From the NCBI GenBank assembly GCA_002727195.1, contig PBWH01000006.1, positions 319,018 to 383,017 on the forward strand: a DNA stretch of 64,000 nucleotides, written 5' to 3'. Shown piece after piece: positions 53,392 through 62,372 of the stretch. Below the pieces are notes generated by a model. The model made no database searches, was not told where the DNA came from, and saw only the letters and a program-made list of their open reading frames with translations. Position 1 is the first letter of the stretch. Each line of letters opens with the position of its first letter. Origin of the DNA: Gemmatimonadota bacterium. GTDB taxonomy: Bacteria; Latescibacterota; UBA2968. A program made the position numbers and the translations under genes.

Positions 53392-54297
53392 ATGGCTGAC
53401 ATCCAAACCGCACCCACCGTCACTGACTTCCCTGGCAAACTGACCCCGGACCATCTGGACCAGTATCGCGAGTCCGGTTACCTCGCGTTCGAGAACGTGT
53501 TGACCGAAGGCGAGGTCGTGGAGGCGCGCTCGGCCCTGACGGAGATCACGCACCGGCTGTTGGACAAGGCACGTGAGGGAAATGCGAAGCTGCAGGAACG
53601 ACCGAACGCGAAAAAGAACTATGCAGGTATCCAGGTCATCGATCCCGACGGTGGATGGGGAATCCATTTCGAGTCCGGTATAGACCCGCTTGCCTTGCCG
53701 AATGAAGAAGCTGAGCTCAAGTTCCGGAAACTGCACGGATACCATCAGGCGCATCCAGCGTTCATACACATGGCGCTCGAACATCCGAATATCCTGGGCA
53801 CGATGCGGCAGGTGATCGGGGAGGATGTCGCGTTGAAGGCCGAGATGGCGCTGTCTAAGCCGCCGTTTATCGGGTCGGAGAAGCCGTGGCATCAGGACAA
53901 CGCCTATTTCAACTGGCTTCCGTTGGAGAAGGTGGCGACGGCCTGGATTGCGCTGGACGATGCGACGATCGAGAATGGATGTATGCACGTCCTGCCCGGT
54001 GGGCACACGCTCGGCGCGCTCAAGCATCACCACACGATCGACTGTGAGATCCTGCCGGACCGGATCGACAGGAGTCAGGCTGTGCCGCTGCCGATGAAGG
54101 CGGGCGGCGTCTTGTTCTTCTCTGCGATGCTGCCTCACCAGACTCCGCCGAACCAGACCGCGGACAGACGTCGGGCGCTGCAGTTTCAGTATCGCGGGAT
54201 CAGCACGAAGCAGGTGTCGAAGGAAGAATTCGGGAAGGTGTTTGCAGAGGCGGATGGGACGCCGGCGAGTTGCGCGTTGGCGCACGAGAACGGATAG
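53392..54297 (+). CDS. Phytanoyl-CoA dioxygenase (PhyH) family protein
   Basis: A 301-residue Fe(II)/2OG oxygenase from ATG 53392. YRESGYLAFENVLTEGEVVE (fold start), HxD in KPWHQDNAYF, MHVLPGGHTLG, distal His in MLPHQTPPNQTADRRRA with the 2OG Arg. It is larger than the preceding paralogue and belongs to a different subgroup by its GIHFESGID insertion. The frame upstream to 53317 is unsupported. Convergent with the DUF6785-type gene. Confidence 0.9.
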   Translation: MADIQTAPTVTDFPGKLTPDHLDQYRESGYLAFENVLTEGEVVEARSALTEITHRLLDKAREGNAKLQERPNAKKNYAGIQVIDPDGGWGIHFESGIDPLALPNEEAELKFRKLHGYHQAHPAFIHMALEHPNILGTMRQVIGEDVALKAEMALSKPPFIGSEKPWHQDNAYFNWLPLEKVATAWIALDDATIENGCMHVLPGGHTLGALKHHHTIDCEILPDRIDRSQAVPLPMKAGGVLFFSAMLPHQTPPNQTADRRRALQFQYRGISTKQVSKEEFGKVFAEADGTPASCALAHENG

Positions 54298-54520
54298 AAG
54301 CAGTCGCGAGTCGAAGGTCTAAAGTTAGGGCTGGGCGGTGTGTTCCCGTATGGGAGCCACCGCCCTTTCTGTTGGGGTCGGTTGATGTCGAGGAGCGATT
54401 GGACGTCGGATTGGCCGTAGGTTGCAGCACCCGTTTGCACCGTGAGGTTGGGGAGCGGGGTGTGATCCAGGATGCTCGCATATCCGAACTCGTAGGAGGT
54501 GTCTCACGAATCTTTGGTAA

Positions 54521-56473
54521 TCAGAATCCGTGTACGAAGTGTCCTTCGTCGGGGAACCAGATGGCGTCGACCACGCTGCTGACGGCGATCCCCAAGAGAT
54601 AGCCGAAGATGGCCCCATACCAGACGGGGATCGAGCGGCGATACAGGCTGACGCCGCCGAATCGGAGGACAGAAGCCTTGATGACCCAGACCAGGAAGAT
54701 CGCGAAGAGGTAGCGACGCTCGGGGAAGGCGACAGCCACGGGGTGGATCGGCCACCACGTGAATCGCGATCGAAGGAAGGTGAGGATGCCTGCCTCTCCG
54801 GCGCCGAACAGCCAGACGCCCAGCTTCTGGTGATCGAAGACCCAGGTTTTGGTGCCCTCGATAAACGGGACGTTCGACGCGAGAGACCGCATATCGTTCG
54901 TGTTCAGGAGCCCGTTCAGCCCTCCATCCATATACGACTGATGGATCCGTGATCCGGCCGCCGTCGCGTAGCCGAAGACGTAGGCGAGAATCATGACCGC
55001 CCAGATGTTGCGATACTGCCACAACTTCTGACCAAGCATCTTGAAGATCTGGGGGAAGGCGACGACAAAGGCGGTCCTCACCGTCGCCCCCAAATACATG
55101 TTACCGGCCAGCAGGCGTAGCGCGATCTGGCTGGACGGGGTCAGGTTCGCCGTCCCGCCGATCATCCGGATGATCCCGAATCCCTTCCCGCCAGCGGGTG
55201 TGATGAACGTGAAGCCCGTTGCAGCCGCATACTTCGATATGCCGAAGTAGCAGGCGAACAGGAAGATGAGTTGGAGGATGACCGTATAGGCCGACATGCC
55301 GATGGCGTTCATCCAACCGGCCAGAATCAGGATCGACGTGATCCAGCCCGCCCACGCCGTTCGATACGAGATCGGCGCACCATCATCCTTTTCTCGTGGT
55401 CCCAGCGCCTGAACGACGGTTTCACGCAGGTGACGTCTCGAGACCCAGACAGACCAGGCTACGAGCATGAAGAGCGCACCACTCGACTCCAGGCTGGCCA
55501 GGGCGCCTGCTTCTGCCGGTTGTCCTTCGATTCCCACCGTGAATCCCGTGCGGTTCAGGATCCCAATCTTGAAGGTGTTGAAGATGTTGTAGACCCAGAT
55601 GCTGAATAGGATGTCCGTGGGGCAGAGATAGGCGAGCCCCATGAGCAAAGGTTGAATCCTGAGGAAAAGCGGCGGGAAGTCTCGACCGAGCGCGAGCTCC
55701 TTCGTCCGGTACTGGTCGAAGATCGTAATCCGGGGCAGCGAGATCGCGAAGTAGCCGAGGATGTTCCAGAAAATGATCCCGGCCGTAATCGCAAAGCCGA
55801 CCCAGAACAGCTTGTTCTTGAACAGCGATGGAATCCCGTCGTCGTCGGTCTCGAGTACGTCGACCGGGAATGTCGACATGGGAAAAGCGAGTCGCTCCTG
55901 CTCATCCCATTGCTTGAAGAAAATTACTGTGCCGAACAGTGTGGCGAAGACGGTCGCCAATCCTCCGACGAGCCACCAGAAGAAGGGGCGCACCCAAAGT
56001 GCCCATGGGACGGATTCGTCCGGCGACAGGCCCGCATAGACTGAGTACACTCGCGGATCGGATGTGTTTAGGAACAGCCATTCGGGCAGATGTGGGATGA
56101 CGACTTCTGCGAGTCGGTTCTCGGGAGATGCGTAGAAGTGCGGTGAGGGGACGAGGCTGACCGCATAAGATCCCCAGCCGACGGCCGGCAGATTGCCGCC
56201 TACCCAAACCATCGCGAGAATCGTCAGCAGTTCAACGCGGTTCAGGGCGAATCGGGAGACAAACAACCTCAGGGCTGTGTTCAGGACGATCCAGCTTAGG
56301 AACGGGATCAGTACCGAGACCGGTAGATAGGCCTTCACCAGGTTCCCGGCGTGGTGGTCCATGTACAAGGTGCTGGCGATCACCGTGATCAGACCGAGCA
56401 GGACGGAACGGATGGTAATGCGTTCGGGTGCCGGATCCGGCTGTGGGGGGCTGTCTATTTCAGCAAGTGCCAA
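54521..56473 (-). CDS. DUF6785/DUF6784-type polytopic membrane protein, copy 1
   Basis: About 650 residues with roughly 14 hydrophobic segments. It matches the large membrane proteins annotated DUF6785/DUF6784 that are frequent in Poribacteria- and Planctomycetes-like genomes. Landmarks: TLYMDHHAGNLVKAYLPVSV, MVWVGGNLPAVGWG, RTGFTVGIEGQPAEAGALAS, FACYFGISKYAAATGFTFIT, and FPDEGHFVHGF at the C-terminus. The fold is reminiscent of OPT-type oligopeptide transporters, but function is unknown. TTG 56473 with AGGA upstream parallels the start of the paralogue; a TTG at 56524 is the alternative. It is 97 bp downstream of the paralogue on the same strand. Confidence 0.8.
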   Translation of the reverse strand: MALAEIDSPPQPDPAPERITIRSVLLGLITVIASTLYMDHHAGNLVKAYLPVSVLIPFLSWIVLNTALRLFVSRFALNRVELLTILAMVWVGGNLPAVGWGSYAVSLVPSPHFYASPENRLAEVVIPHLPEWLFLNTSDPRVYSVYAGLSPDESVPWALWVRPFFWWLVGGLATVFATLFGTVIFFKQWDEQERLAFPMSTFPVDVLETDDDGIPSLFKNKLFWVGFAITAGIIFWNILGYFAISLPRITIFDQYRTKELALGRDFPPLFLRIQPLLMGLAYLCPTDILFSIWVYNIFNTFKIGILNRTGFTVGIEGQPAEAGALASLESSGALFMLVAWSVWVSRRHLRETVVQALGPREKDDGAPISYRTAWAGWITSILILAGWMNAIGMSAYTVILQLIFLFACYFGISKYAAATGFTFITPAGGKGFGIIRMIGGTANLTPSSQIALRLLAGNMYLGATVRTAFVVAFPQIFKMLGQKLWQYRNIWAVMILAYVFGYATAAGSRIHQSYMDGGLNGLLNTNDMRSLASNVPFIEGTKTWVFDHQKLGVWLFGAGEAGILTFLRSRFTWWPIHPVAVAFPERRYLFAIFLVWVIKASVLRFGGVSLYRRSIPVWYGAIFGYLLGIAVSSVVDAIWFPDEGHFVHGF

Positions 56474-56570
56474 TGGATTGTCCTGGTGCGTCTGGAGAAG
56501 CTTCGGGCCGGAGGCCGGTCCCAAGAAATAGGCCGGTCATTCTCGTAGGGGGGCCTCTGGCCCCGAGATC

Positions 56571-58541
56571 TTAGAACCCATGTACAAAGTGTCCCTCGTC
56601 CGGGAACCAGATCGCGTCCACAAGGCTCGAGAGCGCGATCCCGAACAGATAGCCGCACACGGTGCCATACCAGAACGGGATCGACCGGCGGTATCCGCGA
56701 ACGCCCCCGATCTTCATCGTCAGCGTCTTGGCCGCCCACACGACAAACAACGCGATCACGTATCGCCGCTCGGGAAAGGCGATCGCGACCGGATGGAGGG
56801 GCCACCAGGCCACGCGCGTTCTGAGGATCGTCAGGATGGTCGCCTCTGCGGCGCCGAACAGCCATACACCCGTCTTCTGGTAGTCGAAGAACCAGATTTT
56901 GGTGCCCTCGATAAATGGAATCGCGCTCGCCAGCCGCTGCATGTCGTTGGTGACCAGGATGCCGTTCAGGCCGCCCTCTGTGTAAGCTCGGAAGATCCGA
57001 GAGCCGGAGGACGTCGCGAGGCCGAACACGTAGGCGAAGAGCAGTGCGAAGATGATGACCTTGTGTCTTCGAAGCTGATCCCCGAGCATCTTGAAGATGT
57101 GCGGCACGGCCACCGGAAACGCAGTACGCAGAGTGTTGCCGAAGAAGACGTTATCCTGGAGCAGTACGGAGACGACGTGCGAGGATGGGCTGATGGAGGT
57201 CGTTCCAAACAGTTGCCGGAAGATGCCGTAACCTTTGCTTCCCGAGGGCCGGATGAATGTAAAGCCTGTTGCGGCCGCATACTTCGAGATACCGAAGTAG
57301 CACGCGAACAGGAACGTGAGGGTGAGCGCCGTCGCCCAAAGGGACATCCCCGCGGAATACAGCCAGCCGCTGAGTATCCCGACGGAAAAGAGCCAGCCGA
57401 TCCAGGCGGCGCGAAAGGACAAGGGGGCTCCGGCATCCTGATCGCGTGGGCCCAGGGCCTGCTGAACAGTCGCCTTTAGGTGTGCTCGCGAGACCCAGAT
57501 CGACCAGACCACGAGCATACACAGGGCGCCGTGAGACTCGAGCGCCGCGATGGTTCCGGCTTCGGCCGGCTGTCCCTCGATGCCGACGGTGAATCCCGTT
57601 CGGTTGAGCATCCCGACCTTGAAGGTGTTGATCACGTTGTAGAACCAGATGCTGAACAACAGGTCTGTCGGCGCGAGGTAAGCTAAACCCATGAGCAGCG
57701 GCTGGATCTTCACGTAGAAGGGCGGAAAATACCGACCGACTTCCAGGACTTTTGTGTTCGAGGCGTCGAAGAGGGTTATCCGGGGGAGCGATATTGCGAA
57801 GTATCCGACGATGTTCCAGAGGATGATTCCGCCGGTGATGGCGAATCCTATCCAGAAGAGGCGCTCCTTGAAAACGGAAGGGATACCGTCAGGAGCCGTG
57901 TCGAGCATGTCCATTGGGAACTGGGCCATTGGGAAGGCCAGACGTTCCGTTTCATCCCACTGTCGGAGGAAAAGAACCGATCCGAAGAGGGTTGCGGCCA
58001 CGCCAGCGATGCCGGGGACGACCCACCAGAACAACGGTCGAACCCAGATGGTCCAGGGGATGGATTCGTCTGCAGCCAGTCCCGTATACGCGCTCATGAC
58101 GCGCGGGTCTTCGATCCCCAGGAACAGCCACTTCGGGAGCAGTGGGAGGACCACGTCGGCCATCCGGTTCTCTGGAGCGGCGAAGAACTCTGGCGAGGGA
58201 ACCATGCTGACGGCATAAAGCCCCCAGCCGACCGTCGGCAGACTGCCGGCGATCCACATCATTCCCAGGATGACGATCAACTCTGTTCGGGAAAGGGCGA
58301 GCCTGGGCACGGTCAGGCGGATGCCCGTATTCAGGAGGATCCAGGCGACAAACGGAATCAGGACGGCGACGGGAAAGTAGGTTTTGACAAGATTCCCGGC
58401 GTAGTGATCCATGTATACCGTGGAGACAAAGATCGTCAGCAGTCCGAGGATGATGGACCGCACTGTGACCGTTTCTCGCCTCGCGGCCGGTGATGGATCT
58501 GGATTGTTGTAGGATTCCGCCGTCGCCAAATCGATCTCCAA
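56571..58541 (-). CDS. DUF6785/DUF6784-type polytopic membrane protein, copy 2
   Basis: A paralogue of the gene at 54521 with the same landmarks (TVYMDHYAGNLVKTYFPVAV, RTGFTVGIEGQPAEAGTIAA, FACYFGISKYAAATGFTFIR, FPDEGHFVHGF). The frame is open to an ATG at 58676, but the codons between 58541 and 58676 lie opposite a plus-strand gene remnant and have no counterpart in copy 1. I therefore prefer TTG 58541 (656 residues). Tandem copies may be two specificities or subunits. Substrate unknown. Confidence 0.8.
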   Translation of the reverse strand: MEIDLATAESYNNPDPSPAARRETVTVRSIILGLLTIFVSTVYMDHYAGNLVKTYFPVAVLIPFVAWILLNTGIRLTVPRLALSRTELIVILGMMWIAGSLPTVGWGLYAVSMVPSPEFFAAPENRMADVVLPLLPKWLFLGIEDPRVMSAYTGLAADESIPWTIWVRPLFWWVVPGIAGVAATLFGSVLFLRQWDETERLAFPMAQFPMDMLDTAPDGIPSVFKERLFWIGFAITGGIILWNIVGYFAISLPRITLFDASNTKVLEVGRYFPPFYVKIQPLLMGLAYLAPTDLLFSIWFYNVINTFKVGMLNRTGFTVGIEGQPAEAGTIAALESHGALCMLVVWSIWVSRAHLKATVQQALGPRDQDAGAPLSFRAAWIGWLFSVGILSGWLYSAGMSLWATALTLTFLFACYFGISKYAAATGFTFIRPSGSKGYGIFRQLFGTTSISPSSHVVSVLLQDNVFFGNTLRTAFPVAVPHIFKMLGDQLRRHKVIIFALLFAYVFGLATSSGSRIFRAYTEGGLNGILVTNDMQRLASAIPFIEGTKIWFFDYQKTGVWLFGAAEATILTILRTRVAWWPLHPVAIAFPERRYVIALFVVWAAKTLTMKIGGVRGYRRSIPFWYGTVCGYLFGIALSSLVDAIWFPDEGHFVHGF

Positions 58542-58584
58542 GGGTGTGTCAGAAGGGCTAGAAAGTAGCCGAAGGGTATCATTT

Positions 58585-59094
58585 ATGCAAACACAGGTCG
58601 CGATCGAGGGGACGCAATACGCCGTAAACGGTGAACCAACGTATCCGGGAACCAGTTGCGAGGGGATGTTGTTCAACGTCAGGACCGTGAACGCGACGTT
58701 TTATGACACCGTCGGGTCGGTCGATTGGTTCGATGACGATGGAACCCGGGAGGGGAACGGGCGGTCCGGCTAAGGCAGGTGGCGGACGTGGTCCGCGTGG
58801 GAAGCCACAGACATCCCGAATCCAGGTACGAAGATCCGGCTCCACCGGTTGAGCGATGGACGGATCATTCTCATACACAACCCGAATTCAACACCTGAGA
58901 TCCGAAACCCGCTGGCCATCTGGCTTTCGGACGACGACACAGCCACTTGGGCGCATCGGAGGACGATTACAGACTTCCCTGGACAGGTCTCGTATCCGGA
59001 TGGGGTGGTGTCAAATGATGAGCAGTTTGTCCACTTCGCGTTCGACTACAACCGCCACGATCTGGTTGCTGTATCCGCAGAGACACCACCTTGA
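58585..59094 (+). pseudogene. Composite remnant: glycoside-hydrolase-like start joined to a sialidase-like end
   Basis: ATG 58585 starts QVAIEGTQYAVNGEPTYPGT then MLFNVRTVNATFYD and VDWFDDDGTREGN, the start of a large uncharacterised family common in these genomes. After an in-frame TAA the same frame continues TWSAWEATDIPNPGTKIRLH, LSDGRIILIHNPNSTPEIRN, LAIWLSDDDTATWAHRRTIT and VHFAFDYNRHDLVAVSAETP, the end of a BNR sialidase-like protein. Two gene ends are fused by deletion. It overlaps, antisense, the alternative N-terminus of the DUF6785 gene. Confidence 0.7.
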
Positions 59095-59190
59095 GGTTGC
59101 CGTAACATCGATTGACGAGGTCTCGGATCCGGGCTTATTTTTGCTTCGTTACGCGGCGAAGATCGCCGTCCATCAAGGAGGGGGCACCCA

Positions 59191-59805
59191 ATGAAGGTCA
59201 AGTGGCTCGCAGTTGCTGCACTGATCAGTGGCTTCGTACAGGCCGAGACGCTCACATTGAGCGACATCCAGGTTTTCGATGCTAAGTCGGGTAAGCTCTA
59301 TCCGACCAAGACGACTTTTCGCGACAACGATCTGGTGATCGCGGGCACGGATCCGGACTTCGGGTTCATCAACGTGATCGGCTACGAGAACCTGATTGCC
59401 GTCGATGCGGAGGCCAGTTCAGGGGCGCCGGAAACCGCGCCGACCCTGAAAGGTATCCCGGTAAGCGCCGCGCCCATTGGTGATTCCCATACGTGGGTCT
59501 ATATCAAATACACCGACAAGAGGGGCGCCGAAATGTCCGTGCAGTTGTATGCCGGGCGGAAAGAGGATATGACCCTGCTGGCAGGGATAGCCGCAAAGTC
59601 CGGCAAGTCCGTCGCCAGATACGGTATGGGCGGAGGCGGTATCCTGGCCCCCGGAATGTCAGCCTACGACGTCGTTAGAGCCGTCGGCGAACCCTCCGGC
59701 GTCGTCCAATACGGCACCAAACTCATCCTCGGCTACGGCCCCAAAACGCTGGGCGTATACGTAATCTTCGTCTTCGAGGACGACAAACTCGTCGACGTGC
59801 GCTAG
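59191..59805 (+). CDS. Exported protein with BamE/SmpA-like C-terminal motif
   Basis: A 204-residue protein. Signal peptide MKVKWLAVAALISGFVQA, then a beta-rich region (LTLSDIQVFDAKSGKLYPTK) and a C-terminal segment GMSAYDVVRAVGEPSG followed by YGTKLILGYG and IFVFEDDKLVDVR. This is the pattern of BamE/SmpA-type domains (a GMs..V...lG.P motif followed by a strand and an acidic tail). AGGAGGGGG lies upstream of the ATG. Location periplasmic or outer membrane; function unknown. Confidence 0.65.
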   Translation: MKVKWLAVAALISGFVQAETLTLSDIQVFDAKSGKLYPTKTTFRDNDLVIAGTDPDFGFINVIGYENLIAVDAEASSGAPETAPTLKGIPVSAAPIGDSHTWVYIKYTDKRGAEMSVQLYAGRKEDMTLLAGIAAKSGKSVARYGMGGGGILAPGMSAYDVVRAVGEPSGVVQYGTKLILGYGPKTLGVYVIFVFEDDKLVDVR

Positions 59806-59872
59806 CCCCCGTACTGCCCCTCCCGGCCCCGCGGAGAGCAAGGGGTTGGGGGCGAAGGGCAACCCTAAAGTC

Positions 59873-59912
59873 AAACAGCCGGTACCCTCACGAAAGGGGA
59901 CCGACTGTTGTC
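59873..59912. terminator. Terminator-like hairpin between convergent genes
   Basis: AACAGCCGGTACCCT and AGGGGACCGACTGTT pair with few mismatches around CACGAA, between the BamE-like gene and the dehydrogenase gene. Confidence 0.55.
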
Positions 59913-59940
59913 GTTTCCTACCTGACCACTGACTGGCCTT

Positions 59941-60993
59941 CTACTCTCCCCCCCTCAAAGCAATCTTGATGGCATCCTTCCCATCCAGATGATATCCTCC
60001 TGCCAGCGCGTGAAACCCTTCTGACACGCGTTCGAGAGGCAGCACGTGGCTGACCATGTCGGCGATCGGGAAGTCGCCACGTTCCATGACGGGTATGCCT
60101 CGCATGAAGTACTCAGCACGCCCACCCCAGATGGCTTCCATCCGGATGTTCTTCCGCATCAGCTGTTGGTTCGGGTTGAATTCCATTGAGCCGGTGTCGA
60201 CAAAGTGGCCCATCTCGACGTAGGTGCCGGATTGTTTCACATACTCCAGTCCCTCAGTGATCGCTGGCAAAAATCCGGCGCACTCGAATACCACATCCGC
60301 CCCTTCGCCCCTTGGTGTGGCCTCACGAACAGCCTGAATCCGGTCCTCCACATTCGATACGTCAGCGATGTCGATGATGACGTCCGCCCCGATCTTTTTC
60401 GCGAGTTCAAGGCGCCCCTTTGGTCCCCCGACGATGATCAGTCTGCCGGCTCCGCTTGCTTTTGCGCACATCAAGGTGACGAGTCCAATGGCGCCCGACC
60501 CCTGGACGGCAACTGTATCCCCGAACTGTAAGCCTGACCGCATTACACCGTGTACGCCGATGTTGAAAGGCTCTGTCAGCACGGCTGCTTCGGCTGACAT
60601 GTTGACTTTGAAGACGGACGCTTCTGCCTGCTGCAGGTTGATATAGTCCGCGAACCCGCCACGCAAATGCGGCGCGTCGGCAGGATCGAGGAAGCCGTAG
60701 ATCCCGACCGGAGTCCGGGGGAAAAAGACCACACGGTCACCTTCTGAAAGGGGATTTCCGAACAGGTCTTCTTTCACCGCTGAACCGATCTTCTCGATGA
60801 TCCCCACGTTCTCGTGTCCGAGCAGAACGTCGCCCTCCAGCCGCTGATACTCCCAGTTGTGTAAGTCCGTCCCGCAGATGCCGGCGAGTTCCGTACGGAT
60901 CAGAATGCCATCCGGATCGGGATCCAGGACGGGATACTCCCGGATTTCGAATGATTTGCCAACCATGACGGCAGCTTTTGATGTTCTACTCAT
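59941..60993 (-). CDS. Zinc-dependent alcohol/polyol dehydrogenase (MDR family)
   Basis: A 350-residue medium-chain dehydrogenase. GICGTDLHNWEY with catalytic-zinc Cys, LLGHENVGIIEKIG with His-Glu, the Rossmann motif VQGSGAIGLVTLMCAKASGA, and VFECAGFLPAITEGLEYVKQ. The four-Cys structural zinc site is not present where expected, as in several sorbitol/threonine-type relatives. ATG 60993 has GGAGAA upstream. A terminator separates it from the upstream PhyH operon. Substrate unknown. Confidence 0.9.
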   Translation of the reverse strand: MSRTSKAAVMVGKSFEIREYPVLDPDPDGILIRTELAGICGTDLHNWEYQRLEGDVLLGHENVGIIEKIGSAVKEDLFGNPLSEGDRVVFFPRTPVGIYGFLDPADAPHLRGGFADYINLQQAEASVFKVNMSAEAAVLTEPFNIGVHGVMRSGLQFGDTVAVQGSGAIGLVTLMCAKASGAGRLIIVGGPKGRLELAKKIGADVIIDIADVSNVEDRIQAVREATPRGEGADVVFECAGFLPAITEGLEYVKQSGTYVEMGHFVDTGSMEFNPNQQLMRKNIRMEAIWGGRAEYFMRGIPVMERGDFPIADMVSHVLPLERVSEGFHALAGGYHLDGKDAIKIALRGGE

Positions 60994-61037
60994 CGTACTT
61001 CTCCGATTGTGTCTAGTACGTGCGTTGTAAGGCGTTC

Positions 61038-61097
61038 CAAAAAGGCAGAGGCGTTCCAGGCTCCAAGTGAAAGGCTTTTGCCTGGAACCTGGAACGC
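61038..61097 (-). terminator. Terminator of the aconitase X operon
   Basis: GCGTTCCAGG and CCTGGAACGC pair, with TGGA/TCCA extending, then CTTTTTGG on the minus strand directly after the PhyH stop. Confidence 0.65.
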
Positions 61098-61912
61098 TAC
61101 TGGTTCTTGGCCCACGGTTCGAATAGTCTATTCTGAGCTTTGCTCAGTCGTTCTCGGGTGCGATCCAGGATATGCTGAGGCTCGTCCATAGTGGCGATGT
61201 TCTGAGACATCAGCCAGTACGGTCCATAGCCGACGTGGATCGTTTTACGTACCTGATCGGACCGATTGGTCACACCGCCGTGCCGCAGACGCTCGGTGAA
61301 GAGGATCGCGTCGCCGGCCTTCACCTCCAGAGACAACATCTCCGGCTCCAGGTCAGGGTCGTTACCGTAGGGTGACGGGAGATTGCTCTTGTGCGAGCTG
61401 GGTACAACGCAGAAGGCGCCTTGTTCCTCAGACACATCGTGGACGAAGTAGACGAATCGCACCATACGACAGTCGATTCCATCTGCGTTGTAGTCGTACG
61501 TGTACTTCGGACCAGTCGGCTGATGCGTTCCCGACTGATTACCCTTGTATCGGATTCGGATCTCGGAGTTGTTGATCGTGGCGTGCCCTTGAACGACCCC
61601 GTGGATGTATCGCGTGGTTGGCTCGTGATCGAGGAGCAGGTCGAAGGCGGGATCCGCGTTCCAAAAATCTTCGATGATTAGCGTCTTGCCTTCGGCTCTT
61701 TCGCCCTTGACGTGGTAACCGAGCTCTTCGTTCACGTGGTAGTCACTGCCCCAGGCGGACACCTTGCGGGGCGGCAGCGTAACGTGTTCGAGGGCGTGTG
61801 TCTCGAGCCGATCGACGGCTTCACCCAGTATTCCGACCTGGTCGCCCGTCAGGAATCCCGGCAGGACCAGGTATCCAAGTCTGTCGAACGCGTAGATCTC
61901 TTCTTCAGTCAC
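61097..61912 (-). CDS. PhyH-family protein with non-canonical HxP metal motif, aconitase X-linked
   Basis: A 271-residue PhyH-fold protein: FDRLGYLVLPGFLTGDQVGI at the N-terminus, VRFVYFVHDVSEEQGAFCVV and PSSHKSNLP, distal His in RLRHGGVTNRSDQVRKT. Where other PhyH proteins in this window have HxD, this one has GNQSGTHQPTGPKYTYD (His130-Gln-Pro), with no carboxylate at the ligand position. Loss of this carboxylate is seen in SyrB2-type Fe/2OG halogenases; alternatively the Asp in TYD or another residue substitutes. GTG 61912 overlaps the aconitase X small-subunit stop (GTGA), so it is translationally coupled. Confidence 0.85.
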   Translation of the reverse strand: MTEEEIYAFDRLGYLVLPGFLTGDQVGILGEAVDRLETHALEHVTLPPRKVSAWGSDYHVNEELGYHVKGERAEGKTLIIEDFWNADPAFDLLLDHEPTTRYIHGVVQGHATINNSEIRIRYKGNQSGTHQPTGPKYTYDYNADGIDCRMVRFVYFVHDVSEEQGAFCVVPSSHKSNLPSPYGNDPDLEPEMLSLEVKAGDAILFTERLRHGGVTNRSDQVRKTIHVGYGPYWLMSQNIATMDEPQHILDRTRERLSKAQNRLFEPWAKNQ

Positions 61913-62331
61913 GGTGATATCTTCGAGATACGCATGACGCCGGCATCAGCATCAACCTCGACCTGGTCTCCGGTCGAGACCACCGCAAACGGATCGGACT
62001 CTAGCTTGGACAGCATGGGGATCTCGTTCACAATACACCCGAGCGCAGCCAGGCTGTCCACCTCGACGTTCACGAACGCCACCGGTGCATTGCCCTCCAG
62101 CTTTGCCAGGTTCAGGATCATAGGCGTTCCGGACGAGCCCTTGGTCGAACGGATGACGAGTACGCGGTCCTTCAGGCTTTCACCTTCCAGCGGATGGCCA
62201 ACGGCGATGATCTTGCCCGTAACTGCGTCGACCTCACCCCAAAAAGAGAGGGTTGCGTCGGCTACGAGCGCCTCACCTGAGGCTTTCCCGCCGACCACAC
62301 CCTTTCCGCGTATGTCTATGTTATCAGGCAT
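61909..62331 (-). CDS. Aconitase X small subunit (DUF126)
   Basis: A 140-residue swivelling domain. ADATLSFWGEVDAVTGKIIA, GHPLEGESLKDRVLVIRSTK, GSSGTPMILNLAKLEGNAP and IVNEIPMLSKLE are the usual DUF126 segments, including the catalytic-region RSTKGSSG. With DUF521 it forms aconitase X, which dehydrates small hydroxyacids (cis-3-hydroxy-L-proline in bacteria, mevalonate 5-phosphate in archaea). It is 41 bp downstream of the large-subunit gene and overlaps the PhyH start. Confidence 0.9.
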   Translation of the reverse strand: MPDNIDIRGKGVVGGKASGEALVADATLSFWGEVDAVTGKIIAVGHPLEGESLKDRVLVIRSTKGSSGTPMILNLAKLEGNAPVAFVNVEVDSLAALGCIVNEIPMLSKLESDPFAVVSTGDQVEVDADAGVMRISKISP

Positions 62332-62372
62332 AAAGTAAAGCTCGCCGTCGGGAGACGGCTCCTACGAGGTTG

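Noticed and set aside
2894-59094. Alternative genetic code or programmed stop readthrough to explain in-frame stops
   Set aside because: TAG, TAA and TGA all occur as interrupters and all serve as normal stops of intact genes, and most broken genes also have frameshifts or deletions.
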